Under the pieces are notes generated by a model. That model searched no databases and was not told the origin of the DNA. It was given only the letters and a program-made list of their open reading frames with translations. The position numbers were made by a program, and so were the translations under genes. Of a stretch of 64,000 nucleotides of DNA, positions 8,469-16,513 are shown piece by piece. The stretch is from Paenibacillus montanisoli (GTDB lineage Bacteria; Bacillota; Bacilli; Paenibacillales; Paenibacillaceae): the NCBI RefSeq assembly GCF_003268025.1, contig NZ_QLUW01000002.1, positions 868,001 through 932,000 on the forward strand, given 5' to 3'. Within the stretch, counting starts at the first letter, position 1, and every line of letters starts with the position of its first letter.

Positions 8469-9254
8469 CTAGGCGCGCTTGCGGTAAAAGAATGTTTCGA
8501 CCGAGTCGAGATCATACTGGCCAGGCGAAAAAATTTGTTCCGTGCTGCCTACGAACAGCAGGCCGCCCGGCCTTAGCGCTTTTGAAAATTTATGGTACAG
8601 CGTATGCTTCGCTTCTTCCGTGAAGTAAATCATGACATTGCGGCAGACGATGACGTCGAAGCCGCTTTCGAATCGATCGTGAAGCAAATTGTGCTGCCTA
8701 AAGGCAATGTTGCGTTTAAGCTGACTTGCCACGGCAAAATAATCGCCGTCTTGCTTCGTGAAATATTTATTCTTATAAGTGCGGGGCACGTCGCGGACCG
8801 AACGGTCCTGATAGACGCCTTGCATGGCCTTCTGCAGTACGATGCTGTCCAAATCGGTGGCCAAGATCGACGTTCGTTCCAGGGCCCCTAGTTCCGAGAT
8901 GATCATCGACAGCGTATACGGCTCCTCGCCAGTAGAGCAAGCCGCGCTCCATATTTTGACGCGTGCGTTTGTCTTGACGAGCTCCGGCAGAAACTTCTTC
9001 TCCATCGCTTCCCATCGGCTCGGATTGCGCCAGAACTCGGACACGTTAATCGTCATCCGGTCAAGAAACTCGTTCATGAGCGTCTTGTCCTTCTCCAGCG
9101 CGATCCAATAAGCCGCGAAATTACCGTACCCGTATTTCTCCCTAAGCGTGGTTAAGCGCCGCTTCATCTGAGCTTCTTTGTACTGGGAAAGATCGATTGC
9201 CGTTCTATCCTTGACCTTCTGAATGAATAGCGAAAAATCCCTGTCCTCCGTCAT
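8469..9254 (-). CDS. cheR: Chemotaxis methyltransferase CheR
   Basis: SAM-dependent methyltransferase that methylates glutamates of chemoreceptors. ATG at 9254 gives 261 residues, the usual size; a TTG eight codons upstream lacks a better site. The N-terminal helical domain (about 1-70) is followed by the Rossmann-type catalytic domain. That domain has KIWSAACSTGEEPYTLSM (SAM loop), ILATDLDSIVL, the RNIAFRQHNL segment and DVIVCRNVMIYF. CheR is found between ndk and aro in B. subtilis too, away from the main flagellar operon. Confidence 0.95.
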   Translation of the reverse strand: MTEDRDFSLFIQKVKDRTAIDLSQYKEAQMKRRLTTLREKYGYGNFAAYWIALEKDKTLMNEFLDRMTINVSEFWRNPSRWEAMEKKFLPELVKTNARVKIWSAACSTGEEPYTLSMIISELGALERTSILATDLDSIVLQKAMQGVYQDRSVRDVPRTYKNKYFTKQDGDYFAVASQLKRNIAFRQHNLLHDRFESGFDVIVCRNVMIYFTEEAKHTLYHKFSKALRPGGLLFVGSTEQIFSPGQYDLDSVETFFYRKRA

Positions 9255-9304
9255 GGTTTCCCCCGATGTCGCTGTCAAGTAGCCCTGAGGCAGTCAGGCG
9301 AACG

Positions 9305-9748
9305 TTAAATCCACTGCTGAATCGTTTGATTATAGTCCACCAGTTCGTGCGGAGCGAAGAAAATGCCGATCTCTCTAGCCGCGCTCTCCGGCGAATCCGA
9401 TCCATGAATAAGGTTGAAATTCGTATGCACCGCGAAATCGGAGCGAATCGTCCCCGGCGCCGCTTCCAGCGCATTGGTCTTGCCGATCATCGCGCGCGTC
9501 AGGCCGATGACGTTATCCCCCTGCCAAACCATCGCAAATACCGGACCGGACGTCACAAAGGCTACAAGCGGCGGATAAAAGGGCTTTCCGACGTGCTCCG
9601 CGTAGTGACGCTCCGCCAACTCCGGCGTGATCATCATGAATTTCGCTGCAACTAGCTTCAGTCCCTTGCGCTCAAAGCGCGATACGATTTCGCCGATCAA
9701 GCCGCGCTGCACGCCATCCGGCTTTACCATTAGAAATGTTCTTTCCAT
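9305..9748 (-). CDS. ndk: Nucleoside diphosphate kinase
   Basis: Transfers phosphate among nucleoside di- and triphosphates through a phosphohistidine. The 147-residue protein begins [21 protein letters not shown], has the [11 protein letters not shown] nucleotide segment, and keeps the catalytic His115 within NLIHGSDS. Length is normal. It lies between hepT and cheR, matching the B. subtilis order. Confidence 0.97.
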   Translation of the reverse strand: MERTFLMVKPDGVQRGLIGEIVSRFERKGLKLVAAKFMMITPELAERHYAEHVGKPFYPPLVAFVTSGPVFAMVWQGDNVIGLTRAMIGKTNALEAAPGTIRSDFAVHTNFNLIHGSDSPESAAREIGIFFAPHELVDYNQTIQQWI

Positions 9749-9769
9749 CGTATTCCCTCCTAGACGCTG

Positions 9770-10744
9770 TTAGTAGTTTCGTTTCCCAACGAAATGCGCA
9801 ATATCGGTCAAGTTTTTCCTGGCCGGAATGTTGGGCAAGCCGCTGAGCGCTTCGATTGCTTTGTTGATATATCTGGTCGCCAGGGCATCCGCGGTATGAA
9901 TGCCTGCGCTCTTACGTATGATGTTCAACGCCTTCTTCGTATCCCCTGCACCGTTCGTCTCGCGAATGTGAATGATTTCGGCGAGCAGCGCATCCTTGAT
10001 GGCCGGCTCCTGCAGGGCGAGCAGCACAGGCAGCGTCATATTGCCTTGCTTGATATCGGAGCCCGGCGGCTTGCCGATTTGCTTCTCCGTGCCGAGCAGG
10101 TCCAGCAGGTCGTCGCGGATTTGGAATGCCATCCCGACATTGTAGCCGAACCGGTACAGTCGGTTTGCCGTTTGCCGGTCCGCTCTCGCGGCGAGCGCGC
10201 CAAGCTGGCAGCTGATCGCGATCAATAGCGCGGTCTTGCGCCTGATGCGCAGCAGATAATTGCGCACGGTCTGTTCCGTATTGAAGAAATCGCGGATTTG
10301 CTCCATCTCGCCGATGCACATTTGCACCATGGCTTTGGACAGAATTTGATGAATTTGCGGGTTTTCCAGCTCGGTTACGATCGTAAGCGCTTTGCCGTAT
10401 ATGTAATCGCCGGTATACATGGCAATCCGGTTATCCCACTTGGATTTGACCGTCAGCTGCCCGCGGCGCGTTTCAGCGTTATCGATGACGTCGTCATGAA
10501 CGAGTGAAGCCATATGTATGAGTTCGAGCGGCACTGCGACTTTCTCCAGCACATCAAGCGAATACGTGCCGAACTTTCCTGCAAGCAGCACAAAAACAGG
10601 ACGGATCCGCTTCCCGCCTGCTTTGAGGAGATGCGTCGATGCATCGGTGAGCAGCGCGTGTTCGGAGGTTACGCTGCGCGCCAGCTGGCCTTCAATCGCA
10701 TCTAAATCGCTTTTCATTTTGGCATAAATATCGAGTAGTTTCAT
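9770..10744 (-). CDS. hepT: Heptaprenyl diphosphate synthase component II
   Basis: Catalytic subunit of the two-part enzyme that builds the C35 side chain of menaquinone-7, acting with HepS (13828-14697). The 324-residue protein has both aspartate-rich motifs: DDVID at residues 84-88 followed by ETRRG, and IRDDLLD with Asp 211, 212 and 215. GGKRIRP near the N-terminus binds isopentenyl diphosphate. ATG overlaps the mqnA stop by 4 nt, placing it at the end of a six-gene quinone cluster. Confidence 0.95.
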   Translation of the reverse strand: MKLLDIYAKMKSDLDAIEGQLARSVTSEHALLTDASTHLLKAGGKRIRPVFVLLAGKFGTYSLDVLEKVAVPLELIHMASLVHDDVIDNAETRRGQLTVKSKWDNRIAMYTGDYIYGKALTIVTELENPQIHQILSKAMVQMCIGEMEQIRDFFNTEQTVRNYLLRIRRKTALLIAISCQLGALAARADRQTANRLYRFGYNVGMAFQIRDDLLDLLGTEKQIGKPPGSDIKQGNMTLPVLLALQEPAIKDALLAEIIHIRETNGAGDTKKALNIIRKSAGIHTADALATRYINKAIEALSGLPNIPARKNLTDIAHFVGKRNY

Positions 10745-11607
10745 TTGTTCACCTTAAGGGCGGCATGGTCTGTGAAAAATTGCATTTGAACCTCGTGCGG
10801 CAATAAGCCCAATTGATGCGCGTAGTCGAAATACAACGTCAAACCCGCCTGCTCGTCCGTTCCGAAATTATAGTGAAGCTCCTTGAAATACCGGCTCCAA
10901 TAAGCGGCGTCCCCGCCAAGCAGGGCGCAAGCTTTATCGACAAGCGGCTGCAGGTTGCTGAGACTTCTTTCCTTGCTCTCCGTCAAGGCATGGAGGACGG
11001 TCGAAACCGCCTCAGGGTCGGCTGCGGCAATTTCCTTGCGGACCGCCACCAACGCGAACGTCATGCCGTAACCCGTCCAATTGCGCCATAACTCGCCTAA
11101 ATCGATGACCGTGAGTCCGCGTTCCTTGTTGGCCCAGGAAGCATGGATCGCCGTATCTCCGATAAGGAGCGCGGCATCCGCTTCCGCCAGCATCTCATCC
11201 AGATTCGGCTCCATCGTGACATAAGACGGCTCCGAATTATAGTAGAGCTTCATTAATATTTTGAGCAAATTAACCGAGGTTGCGGACGTTGCCGTCATCG
11301 CAATGCGGCCTTTAAGCACCTCTTCGAGCGGCTTCTTCAAAAAAAGCAGGATCGAATTGACGCGCCCCTTTGCGCTTACCGACAAGTTCGGCAGCAGCAA
11401 GTAATCGCTCGCATTTTCCGCGTAAGCATACGAGGACATCGACGTGATATCGACCTCGCCTTGGCGGAGCGCTTTATTGAGCGCGGCAGGCACCCGCTTC
11501 TCGATTCGGAATCGTTCCTGCGGAAGCTGCTGCTCGGCATAATGAAAAATCGGCCAAACGTTCGCATAATCAATGCGACCGACTGTAATCGGGCGATTTA
11601 ACCCCAT
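10741..11607 (-). CDS. mqnA: Chorismate dehydratase MqnA (futalosine pathway)
   Basis: MqnA dehydrates chorismate to 3-enolpyruvylbenzoate, opening the futalosine route to menaquinone. The fold is that of a periplasmic-binding-like protein. The frame shows GRIDYANVWPIFHY near the N-terminus, ITSMSSYAYAEN, LPNLSVSAKGRVNSILLF and ALLIGDTAI, all typical of the MqnA/MqnD family. ATG at 11607 has GGGGAG 9 nt upstream, giving 288 residues; ATG at 11616 is close behind. The start overlaps ubiX by 38 nt. B. subtilis uses the classical men pathway instead, so this gene marks a real metabolic difference. Confidence 0.92.
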   Translation of the reverse strand: MGLNRPITVGRIDYANVWPIFHYAEQQLPQERFRIEKRVPAALNKALRQGEVDITSMSSYAYAENASDYLLLPNLSVSAKGRVNSILLFLKKPLEEVLKGRIAMTATSATSVNLLKILMKLYYNSEPSYVTMEPNLDEMLAEADAALLIGDTAIHASWANKERGLTVIDLGELWRNWTGYGMTFALVAVRKEIAAADPEAVSTVLHALTESKERSLSNLQPLVDKACALLGGDAAYWSRYFKELHYNFGTDEQAGLTLYFDYAHQLGLLPHEVQMQFFTDHAALKVNK

Positions 11608-12232
11608 GCTGTTCATCTCCCCATCTTCTGTACAGATCATGATCCAGCGGAAGCTGATCAAGCACTTTCCCGACTAGAAAATTAACCATATCGTCTATCG
11701 TTTGCGGCCCGTAATAGAATGCCGGCATCGCCGGGATCAGCTTCACGCCAAGCTTGGCCAATGTCAGCATGTTCTCCAAATGGATCGCGTGAAGCGGCGT
11801 TTCCCGCGGCACGATGATGAGCTTGCGGCCTTCCTTCAGCATAACATCCGCGGCACGCGTCATCAAATCGTCCGAGATGCCGTGCGCAATCGACGCAAGC
11901 GTACCCATCGAGCAAGGCATGATGATCATGCCTTCCACCCGGTAGGAGCCGCTGGCGATCGAGGCGCCGATGTCCGCATTCGGATGCAGCGTCAGCCTGC
12001 CGGCATCCATCGCCTCCGAAAACACGGCAGCAAGCGCGAGCGGGCGTCTCGTCGTGTCCCAGCCAAGCTCTTCTTTCAACACGCGCCAGCCTGCCTCCGT
12101 CACGACAAGATGAACATCCATGCCGCCGCCTAAGAGACATTCGATCAGCCGAATGCCGTAGATGGCGCCGCTGGCACCGGTAATACCGACAACCATGCGC
12201 TTACGCACTGCTTCTTGTACGTTTCCTACCAT
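11570..12232 (-). CDS. ubiX: UbiX-family flavin prenyltransferase
   Basis: Makes prenylated FMN, the cofactor of UbiD-type decarboxylases, from FMN and dimethylallyl phosphate. The 220-residue protein has the FMN-binding start VVGITGASGAIYGIRL, the SGSYRVEGMIIMPCSMGTLASIAHGISDDLMTRAADV segment, and the EGRKLIIVPRETPLHAIHLENM motif. The C-terminal ~20 residues are a polar tail that overlaps mqnA. Beside MqnA and a UbiA-like prenyltransferase it most likely serves the UbiD-like decarboxylation step of the futalosine pathway (inference). Confidence 0.93.
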   Translation of the reverse strand: MVGNVQEAVRKRMVVGITGASGAIYGIRLIECLLGGGMDVHLVVTEAGWRVLKEELGWDTTRRPLALAAVFSEAMDAGRLTLHPNADIGASIASGSYRVEGMIIMPCSMGTLASIAHGISDDLMTRAADVMLKEGRKLIIVPRETPLHAIHLENMLTLAKLGVKLIPAMPAFYYGPQTIDDMVNFLVGKVLDQLPLDHDLYRRWGDEQHGVKSPDYSRSH

Positions 12233-13101
12233 TGGCGAAGCACCACCAAATCCAGCAGCGTTGCGGCGAATAAAACAACGCTAAGCGAGCCGTTCATCGT
12301 AAAGAATGCGGTTTGCACGCGGCTCATATCATGCGGCTTGACAAGGATGTGCTCATAGCAGAGCATGCCGACCGAGATGACCGCTCCGAGCAAATACAGC
12401 CAGCTGAGCGGCGTTAACCAATATAATGAGATGAATCCGATTGCGGTCAGCACATGAAATCCTCTGGATAGCTGCAGCGCTCCTTCTAATCCGAACCGCG
12501 AAGGGATCGAATAGACGCCTTCCTTGCGGTCGAATTCGAAATCCTGGCACGCATAAATGATATCGAAGCCGGCAAGCCAGCATGCAACGGCGGCATAGAG
12601 CACCCAAGCGGACAGTCCGAATTCGCCGGTAATCGCGACCCAGCCGCCGAGCGGGGCAAGACCGATCGTTAGCCCCAGTACGACGTGGCAGAGCCATGTA
12701 AACCGTTTTGTGTACGAGTAAAGCACGAGCATGAAGACGGCGATCGGCATCAGCTTCATGCAGATCGGATCCAATTGAGACGCCGCTACGAACAGCAGGA
12801 CAAAGGATACCGCGATAAACAAGACGACCTCGCCTGCCCGCAGCAAGCCTGCAGGGATCGCCCGTTTCGCCGTCCGCGGGTTTTTGGCGTCGATGACGCG
12901 GTCGATCAGCCGGTTCAAGCCCATCGCCGCGCTTCGGGCGCCGACCATGGCGAGAATAATCCAGCCGATCTCGCTCCACTCCGGCAGCCGCTTCTCCATG
13001 ATGACTGCTCCTAGCAGTGCGCCCATGAAAGCAAACGGCAGCGCGAAAATGGTGTGTTCGAACTTAATCATTTCCAAAATAATGCCGACTTTGCGAATCA
13101 T
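12226..13101 (-). CDS. ubiA: UbiA-family polyprenyltransferase (probable MqnP)
   Basis: Integral membrane prenyltransferase attaching the polyprenyl chain to an aromatic acid. The 291-residue protein is strongly hydrophobic with about eight to nine membrane segments. It carries both metal-binding motifs: [18 protein letters not shown] near residues 62-80 and [18 protein letters not shown] near 180-200. In general annotation it is 4-hydroxybenzoate octaprenyltransferase-like. Next to mqnA and ubiX the likely substrate is 6-amino-6-deoxyfutalosine-derived 1,4-dihydroxy-6-naphthoate (MqnP role, inferred). It overlaps menG by 4 nt and ubiX by 7 nt. Confidence 0.9.
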   Translation of the reverse strand: MIRKVGIILEMIKFEHTIFALPFAFMGALLGAVIMEKRLPEWSEIGWIILAMVGARSAAMGLNRLIDRVIDAKNPRTAKRAIPAGLLRAGEVVLFIAVSFVLLFVAASQLDPICMKLMPIAVFMLVLYSYTKRFTWLCHVVLGLTIGLAPLGGWVAITGEFGLSAWVLYAAVACWLAGFDIIYACQDFEFDRKEGVYSIPSRFGLEGALQLSRGFHVLTAIGFISLYWLTPLSWLYLLGAVISVGMLCYEHILVKPHDMSRVQTAFFTMNGSLSVVLFAATLLDLVVLRQW

Positions 13102-13826
13102 GCTTGGCCCGTTCCCTTCGTCCCCATGTGTAAGGCCGCGACGCCGCCTGCCAGCGGATAGACGCGAACTTGCTGAAGGCCGATTTCACGGTATTTATCC
13201 GCCAGCTGCTTCGAGTCCGGGAATGCTTTAAGCGACTCCGGGAGCCACTTGTACTGCTCGTAACGCTTGGCTACGAGCTTGCCGATCGCAGGCATGACGC
13301 GCTCAAAATAGAAATAATAAATCGCTTTGAACGGCTGCCACGTAGGCTTGGACATTTCCAGGCAAACGACTTGCCCGCCCGGCTTCACGACCCGCATCAT
13401 CTCGCGCAGCACCTGTTCCAAATCCGGCACATTGCGCAGGCCGAATCCGATCGTCGCAAAGTCAAACCGGTTATCCTCGAACGGAAGCGACATCGCATTG
13501 CCTTGTACGAGCGAAATTTGACGGTCCAGACCCTCCGCCTGCACTTTCTTCTTCCCGACGTCTAACATGCCTTGGCTAAAATCAAGACCGACAACCTCGC
13601 CCGTTCCGCTAGCTTTGGCCAGCGCGATTGTCCAGTCACAGGTGCCGCAGCACAGGTCAATAGCGGTCTGCCCCTGCTTGACATCCATCTTGCGCATCGT
13701 AAACTTTCGCCATGCCTTGTGACGGCGAAAGCTGATCAAATCGTTCATTAAATCGTACTTCGGTGCGATGCTCTCGAAGACCGCATGTACATGCTGTTCT
13801 TTTGACTTGGATTGCAATGTAGTCAC
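13098..13826 (-). CDS. menG: Demethylmenaquinone methyltransferase
   Basis: SAM-dependent C-methylation of demethylmenaquinone, the last step of menaquinone synthesis (MenG/UbiE). The protein has [33 protein letters not shown] (SAM loop), [22 protein letters not shown], and [17 protein letters not shown] with [15 protein letters not shown] at 13826 just after the hepS stop, with AGAAGG upstream, gives 242 residues; ATG at 13844 inside hepS is an alternative. The second residue pair CC in DLCCGTCDW differs from the usual DVCCGTGDW (Cys for Gly), a small oddity in the SAM loop. Confidence 0.94.
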   Translation of the reverse strand: MTTLQSKSKEQHVHAVFESIAPKYDLMNDLISFRRHKAWRKFTMRKMDVKQGQTAIDLCCGTCDWTIALAKASGTGEVVGLDFSQGMLDVGKKKVQAEGLDRQISLVQGNAMSLPFEDNRFDFATIGFGLRNVPDLEQVLREMMRVVKPGGQVVCLEMSKPTWQPFKAIYYFYFERVMPAIGKLVAKRYEQYKWLPESLKAFPDSKQLADKYREIGLQQVRVYPLAGGVAALHMGTKGTGQA

Positions 13827-13827
13827 C

Positions 13828-14697
13828 TTACCTTCTCTCGCCATGAGCCGATGCCGCCGGCACAAACGGTCTCGTGAAAGTCTCTAGAATACCGGACAAT
13901 TCGCGGACGAGCTTGTCCGAATCCAGCCGCGCTACGGCCGCTTGAACAAGCGAAGCCGATTGCTTCAGCAGATCGGCCAGCTGCAGCCGAATATCGTATT
14001 TTGCAATGAGCGCCTGGGCAAACGACGGCTCGGTTTTCTGATCGGATAATTTGCGTTTCTCATCTTCGGTGCCGCTGCTTAATACGTGCCAGTAACCCCA
14101 GCTTCCGTCGAACCGGTCCGGCTGCTCGGCGCGGTGCAGCTCGTCCAGCACGACTTCGCACCGGCCGAAGCCTTGAAGCAGGTCGGTCCAGACGCGGACC
14201 ATTTTCTCATCGAGGCTGTCCGTAAAGGCATGGAACAGTTCCGTCTTTAACTGCACGCACTGGCTGATATACTCCTCGGCCGTCAGCTTCAGCTGCTTCA
14301 TGCGGAGATACAAGTTTACCTTGAGCCGATTGACCTCGCAGACACCGCCGCTGATCCGGCGAATCATATCGACCTGACCGGCTTGCGAAAGCAGCTGGTA
14401 GAAGCGGCTGCTGTAATAGTCGCCCGCCAGCACCTTCAGTTGGCGCGAACGCATCTCGCGCTCCTGCACGCGCGAAGTTTCGGAATCGATGAGGTCATGC
14501 GTATCCATGCCCAGCTGCACGAGCGAGACAACCAGCGCATAGAGCTCGCTGTGCAGAAGCGGCGTGCGTTGATTAGCTAAAAAAGCGAAGAGCAGCCTGA
14601 CTCTCGAATCGGGAAAGTCCGGCAGCTCGGTATGTGCCCCAATCATATCGTATTCAATGTACTTCTTTGCGAGTTCGGGAATTCTATATGGTTTCAT
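13828..14697 (-). CDS. hepS: Heptaprenyl diphosphate synthase component I
   Basis: Non-catalytic partner of HepT that sets chain length at C35. The 289-residue protein lacks aspartate-rich catalytic motifs but has the family's [18 protein letters not shown] segment and the [16 protein letters not shown] motif near residue 95, followed by EVNRLK. Charged, mostly helical throughout. It is the first gene of the hepS-menG-ubiA-ubiX-mqnA-hepT cluster; in B. subtilis only menG lies between hepS and hepT. Confidence 0.93.
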   Translation of the reverse strand: MKPYRIPELAKKYIEYDMIGAHTELPDFPDSRVRLLFAFLANQRTPLLHSELYALVVSLVQLGMDTHDLIDSETSRVQEREMRSRQLKVLAGDYYSSRFYQLLSQAGQVDMIRRISGGVCEVNRLKVNLYLRMKQLKLTAEEYISQCVQLKTELFHAFTDSLDEKMVRVWTDLLQGFGRCEVVLDELHRAEQPDRFDGSWGYWHVLSSGTEDEKRKLSDQKTEPSFAQALIAKYDIRLQLADLLKQSASLVQAAVARLDSDKLVRELSGILETFTRPFVPAASAHGERR

Positions 14698-14778
14698 GTG
14701 GCCTGGCCTCCGGACAGTACAGCGAACGAGTTGCTGCCTAATAATCTAAATAATTATAGCACTATGCGTAGCGTTTCG

Positions 14779-15309
14779 CTACAACTGGGACACTGACAAA
14801 CGCAGGCGCTGCCTCCATTTTTCGTCGATAAACGGCTCTGCGGCGCTTAAGTTTGACAGTTCTGTGGACAGCCATGGATCGCTTCGCCGGATATCCACCG
14901 CGGCAAGCAGCCTGTTCACCGGCCGCTCTTCCCCGTTCTTAAGCTCGACCGGAGTAACGAACCTGACCAAAACCCGGGTCACATTGTCCGTATGTACGAA
15001 CGCGAATTCGAGCAGACGCTGCAAATCGGTCATCCATTCCTCTACAGCATTCCCATATTTCGCTGTAGATAAATCGACGGACAACACGGATCCTTTCCAT
15101 ACTACCCGTTTCACGTCCAATTGAAGCTGCAGGCCCAGCATCGAATCGACAATGACGTCTGAGGTAAGGCGTTTGACCGGGACAGGATGAAATACCGAGA
15201 CGTCGCCTTTCTGCTTCATCCGCGCATCCGTAAGCGGAAGCACGGACAGCAGCACGGCTACAACCAACGTTACTGCACAAGCGTAGAGCAGCCTTCTTCT
15301 TTGCGACAT
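14779..15309 (-). CDS. Membrane-anchored protein of unknown function
   Basis: A 176-residue protein with an N-terminal hydrophobic segment (about residues 8-26, after a basic start) that should be a membrane anchor or uncleaved signal. The outside part alternates short hydrophobic strands (VWKGSVLSVDLSTAKYGN, ALVRF-like VLVRFVTPVE). This loosely resembles the GerMN-type domain of sporulation and germination lipoproteins, but no decisive motif is seen. It lies between mtrB and hepS, same strand. Function unknown; the GerMN idea is tentative. Confidence 0.65.
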   Translation of the reverse strand: MSQRRRLLYACAVTLVVAVLLSVLPLTDARMKQKGDVSVFHPVPVKRLTSDVIVDSMLGLQLQLDVKRVVWKGSVLSVDLSTAKYGNAVEEWMTDLQRLLEFAFVHTDNVTRVLVRFVTPVELKNGEERPVNRLLAAVDIRRSDPWLSTELSNLSAAEPFIDEKWRQRLRLSVSQL

Positions 15310-15360
15310 CTACCATCCGCCCTTTGCACACAGAATGTCCTTCTATTCTAGTGTACAAAC

Positions 15361-15386
15361 TAAAAAAGCAGGCTATGCCTGCTTTT
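15361..15386 (-). terminator. Intrinsic terminator after mtrB
   Basis: A 10-bp perfect stem (AAAAGCAGGC/GCCTGCTTTT) with a 3-nt loop and a T-rich flank on the minus strand, placed directly after the mtrB stop. The A/T flanks make it potentially bidirectional. Confidence 0.85.
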
Positions 15387-15391
15387 CGCTG

Positions 15392-15613
15392 TTAGTCCTC
15401 CGTATCGACGGTGCCGTACTTGGTCAGCACGGTCGCTTTGCCGCGAATCTTGATCGCGGACGTATGGTCCGTGAATTGACAGATGAGAATTTCGCCTCGA
15501 TCCAGCTTCTCGGTATGATGGAATTTCGTATCCTGCCCCCGTGTCAGCCCGATTACCTGAACGCCTTGAGCCTTCGCCTTAATGACGATGTATTCGCCAT
15601 TCAAGTCTTCCAT
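15392..15613 (-). CDS. mtrB: TRAP, trp RNA-binding attenuation protein
   Basis: Ring-forming regulator that binds GAG/UAG triplets in RNA when loaded with tryptophan. The 73-residue protein aligns along its length with B. subtilis MtrB. The tryptophan pocket segments [12 protein letters not shown] and [10 protein letters not shown] are intact. The RNA contacts Glu35-Lys36 and Lys55/Arg57 (B. subtilis Glu36, Lys37, Lys56, Arg58) are present. ATG at 15613 has AGGAGGT 9 nt upstream. In B. subtilis it follows folE (mtrA); here no folE is adjacent. Its evident target is the trp leader at 5199-5297. Confidence 0.97.
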   Translation of the reverse strand: MEDLNGEYIVIKAKAQGVQVIGLTRGQDTKFHHTEKLDRGEILICQFTDHTSAIKIRGKATVLTKYGTVDTED

Positions 15614-15717
15614 GTTCGCTCTACCTCCTAATCCGCCGCTTTATCTTTCTTAGATTTTAAAAAACTGCCTCCCGAACCTCGCTCAGGACAGCAGCTCACG
15701 TGTGCTATGAAAGTAAA

Positions 15718-15794
15718 TGGTCGGGTGTACCGGATTTGAACTGGCGACCTCTACCACCCCAAGGTAGCGCTCTACCAAGCTGAGCTAACACCCG
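15718..15794 (-). tRNA. tRNA-Pro (anticodon GGG)
   Basis: A 77-nt cloverleaf on the minus strand with encoded CCA. Acceptor arm CGGGTGT pairs with ACACCCG, starting with the C1 typical of tRNA-Pro and discriminator A. The D arm has AGCTCAGCTTGGTAGAGC. The anticodon stem CTACC/GGTAG holds the loop TTGGGGT, giving anticodon GGG for the proline codon CCC. The T arm contains GTTCAAATC. It stands alone between mtrB and hup. Confidence 0.96.
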
Positions 15795-15891
15795 ACAACA
15801 CCCCGCTTCCCTCATAAACCAAGGGAACTGCAAGAAAAAGTCTACTGGAATTATATGCCCTTGTCAATAGAGACGAGAGCCGGGTAAAGAC

Positions 15892-15923
15892 GAAAAACGT
15901 CCGGATGCGGCTAGCACCCGGAC
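15892..15923 (-). terminator. Intrinsic terminator after hup
   Basis: Arms GTCCGGGTGC and GCATCCGGAC (15899-15923, one mismatch) with a short loop and then TTTTTCG in the minus-strand transcript, immediately after the hup stop. Confidence 0.85.
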
Positions 15924-15948
15924 GCCATCAACAGCGCTCCGCTGTTTC

Positions 15949-16224
15949 TTATTTGGAGACAAGATCTTTCAGGGATTTACCTGCTTTGAAAGACGGGATT
16001 TTGCTCGCAGGGATGTCGATCTCTTCACCTGTTTGCGGGTTGCGGCCTTTGCGCGCTTCGCGGCTCTTCACCTCGAAGTTGCCGAAGCCTACCAATTGTA
16101 CTTTATCCCCGCCTTGAAGCGTGTCGGAGATCACATCGAAAACGGCATCAACCGCTTTGGAAGCATCCTTCTTGGAAAGGTCAGTCAATTCGGCTACTTT
16201 CGCAATCAGTTCCGTTTTGTTCAT
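15949..16224 (-). CDS. hup: HU-family DNA-binding protein
   Basis: Abundant nucleoid protein that bends DNA. ATG at 16224 has GGGGAGGTG 6 nt upstream and gives the canonical 91-residue HU starting [12 protein letters not shown]; an ATG three codons earlier is less well placed. The signature [23 protein letters not shown] with the RNP tip of the DNA-binding arm is present, then [17 protein letters not shown]. It is followed by its own terminator, so it is probably a single-gene transcript, as hbs is in B. subtilis next to spoIVA. Confidence 0.97.
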   Translation of the reverse strand: MNKTELIAKVAELTDLSKKDASKAVDAVFDVISDTLQGGDKVQLVGFGNFEVKSREARKGRNPQTGEEIDIPASKIPSFKAGKSLKDLVSK

Positions 16225-16293
16225 TTCTTTCACCTCCCCTGACGGCAGTTCATAAGCACATCATTATCATTCTGTTTTACCGAAACCTGAGAA

Positions 16294-16299
16294 ATTATA
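16294..16299 (-). promoter_or_regulatory. Candidate -10 element of hup
   Basis: A perfect TATAAT on the minus strand about 70 nt before the hup start. No good -35 is found at 16-18 nt (best is TTCTTT at 17). The rest of the 290-nt interval between hup and spoIVA holds the spoIVA terminator and nothing else recognised. Confidence 0.5.
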
Positions 16300-16471
16300 C
16301 CTGCAGGCTCTGGTGCAAAGAAATTCCGATATGTGCAAATCCTGCATACTGATCCATGAACAGATTTATAGTAATACAGGTCGACCTAGAATTTCAAGAG
16401 GGCATGCAAGTTTTTCCTAGGTTTGCTCTAGGTTTTTCGTGCTTTATGCTCATAAAACGCCCGGTAAGGAG

Positions 16472-16505
16472 CAAAAAAAGAGACACGCTGCTTGCGCGTG
16501 TCTCT
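16472..16505 (-). terminator. Intrinsic terminator after spoIVA
   Basis: A 10-bp perfect stem AGAGACACGC/GCGTGTCTCT (16479-16505) with a 7-nt loop followed by a T run (TTTTTTTGC) on the minus strand, 9 nt after the spoIVA stop. Confidence 0.9.
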
Positions 16506-16513
16506 TTTCCGGT

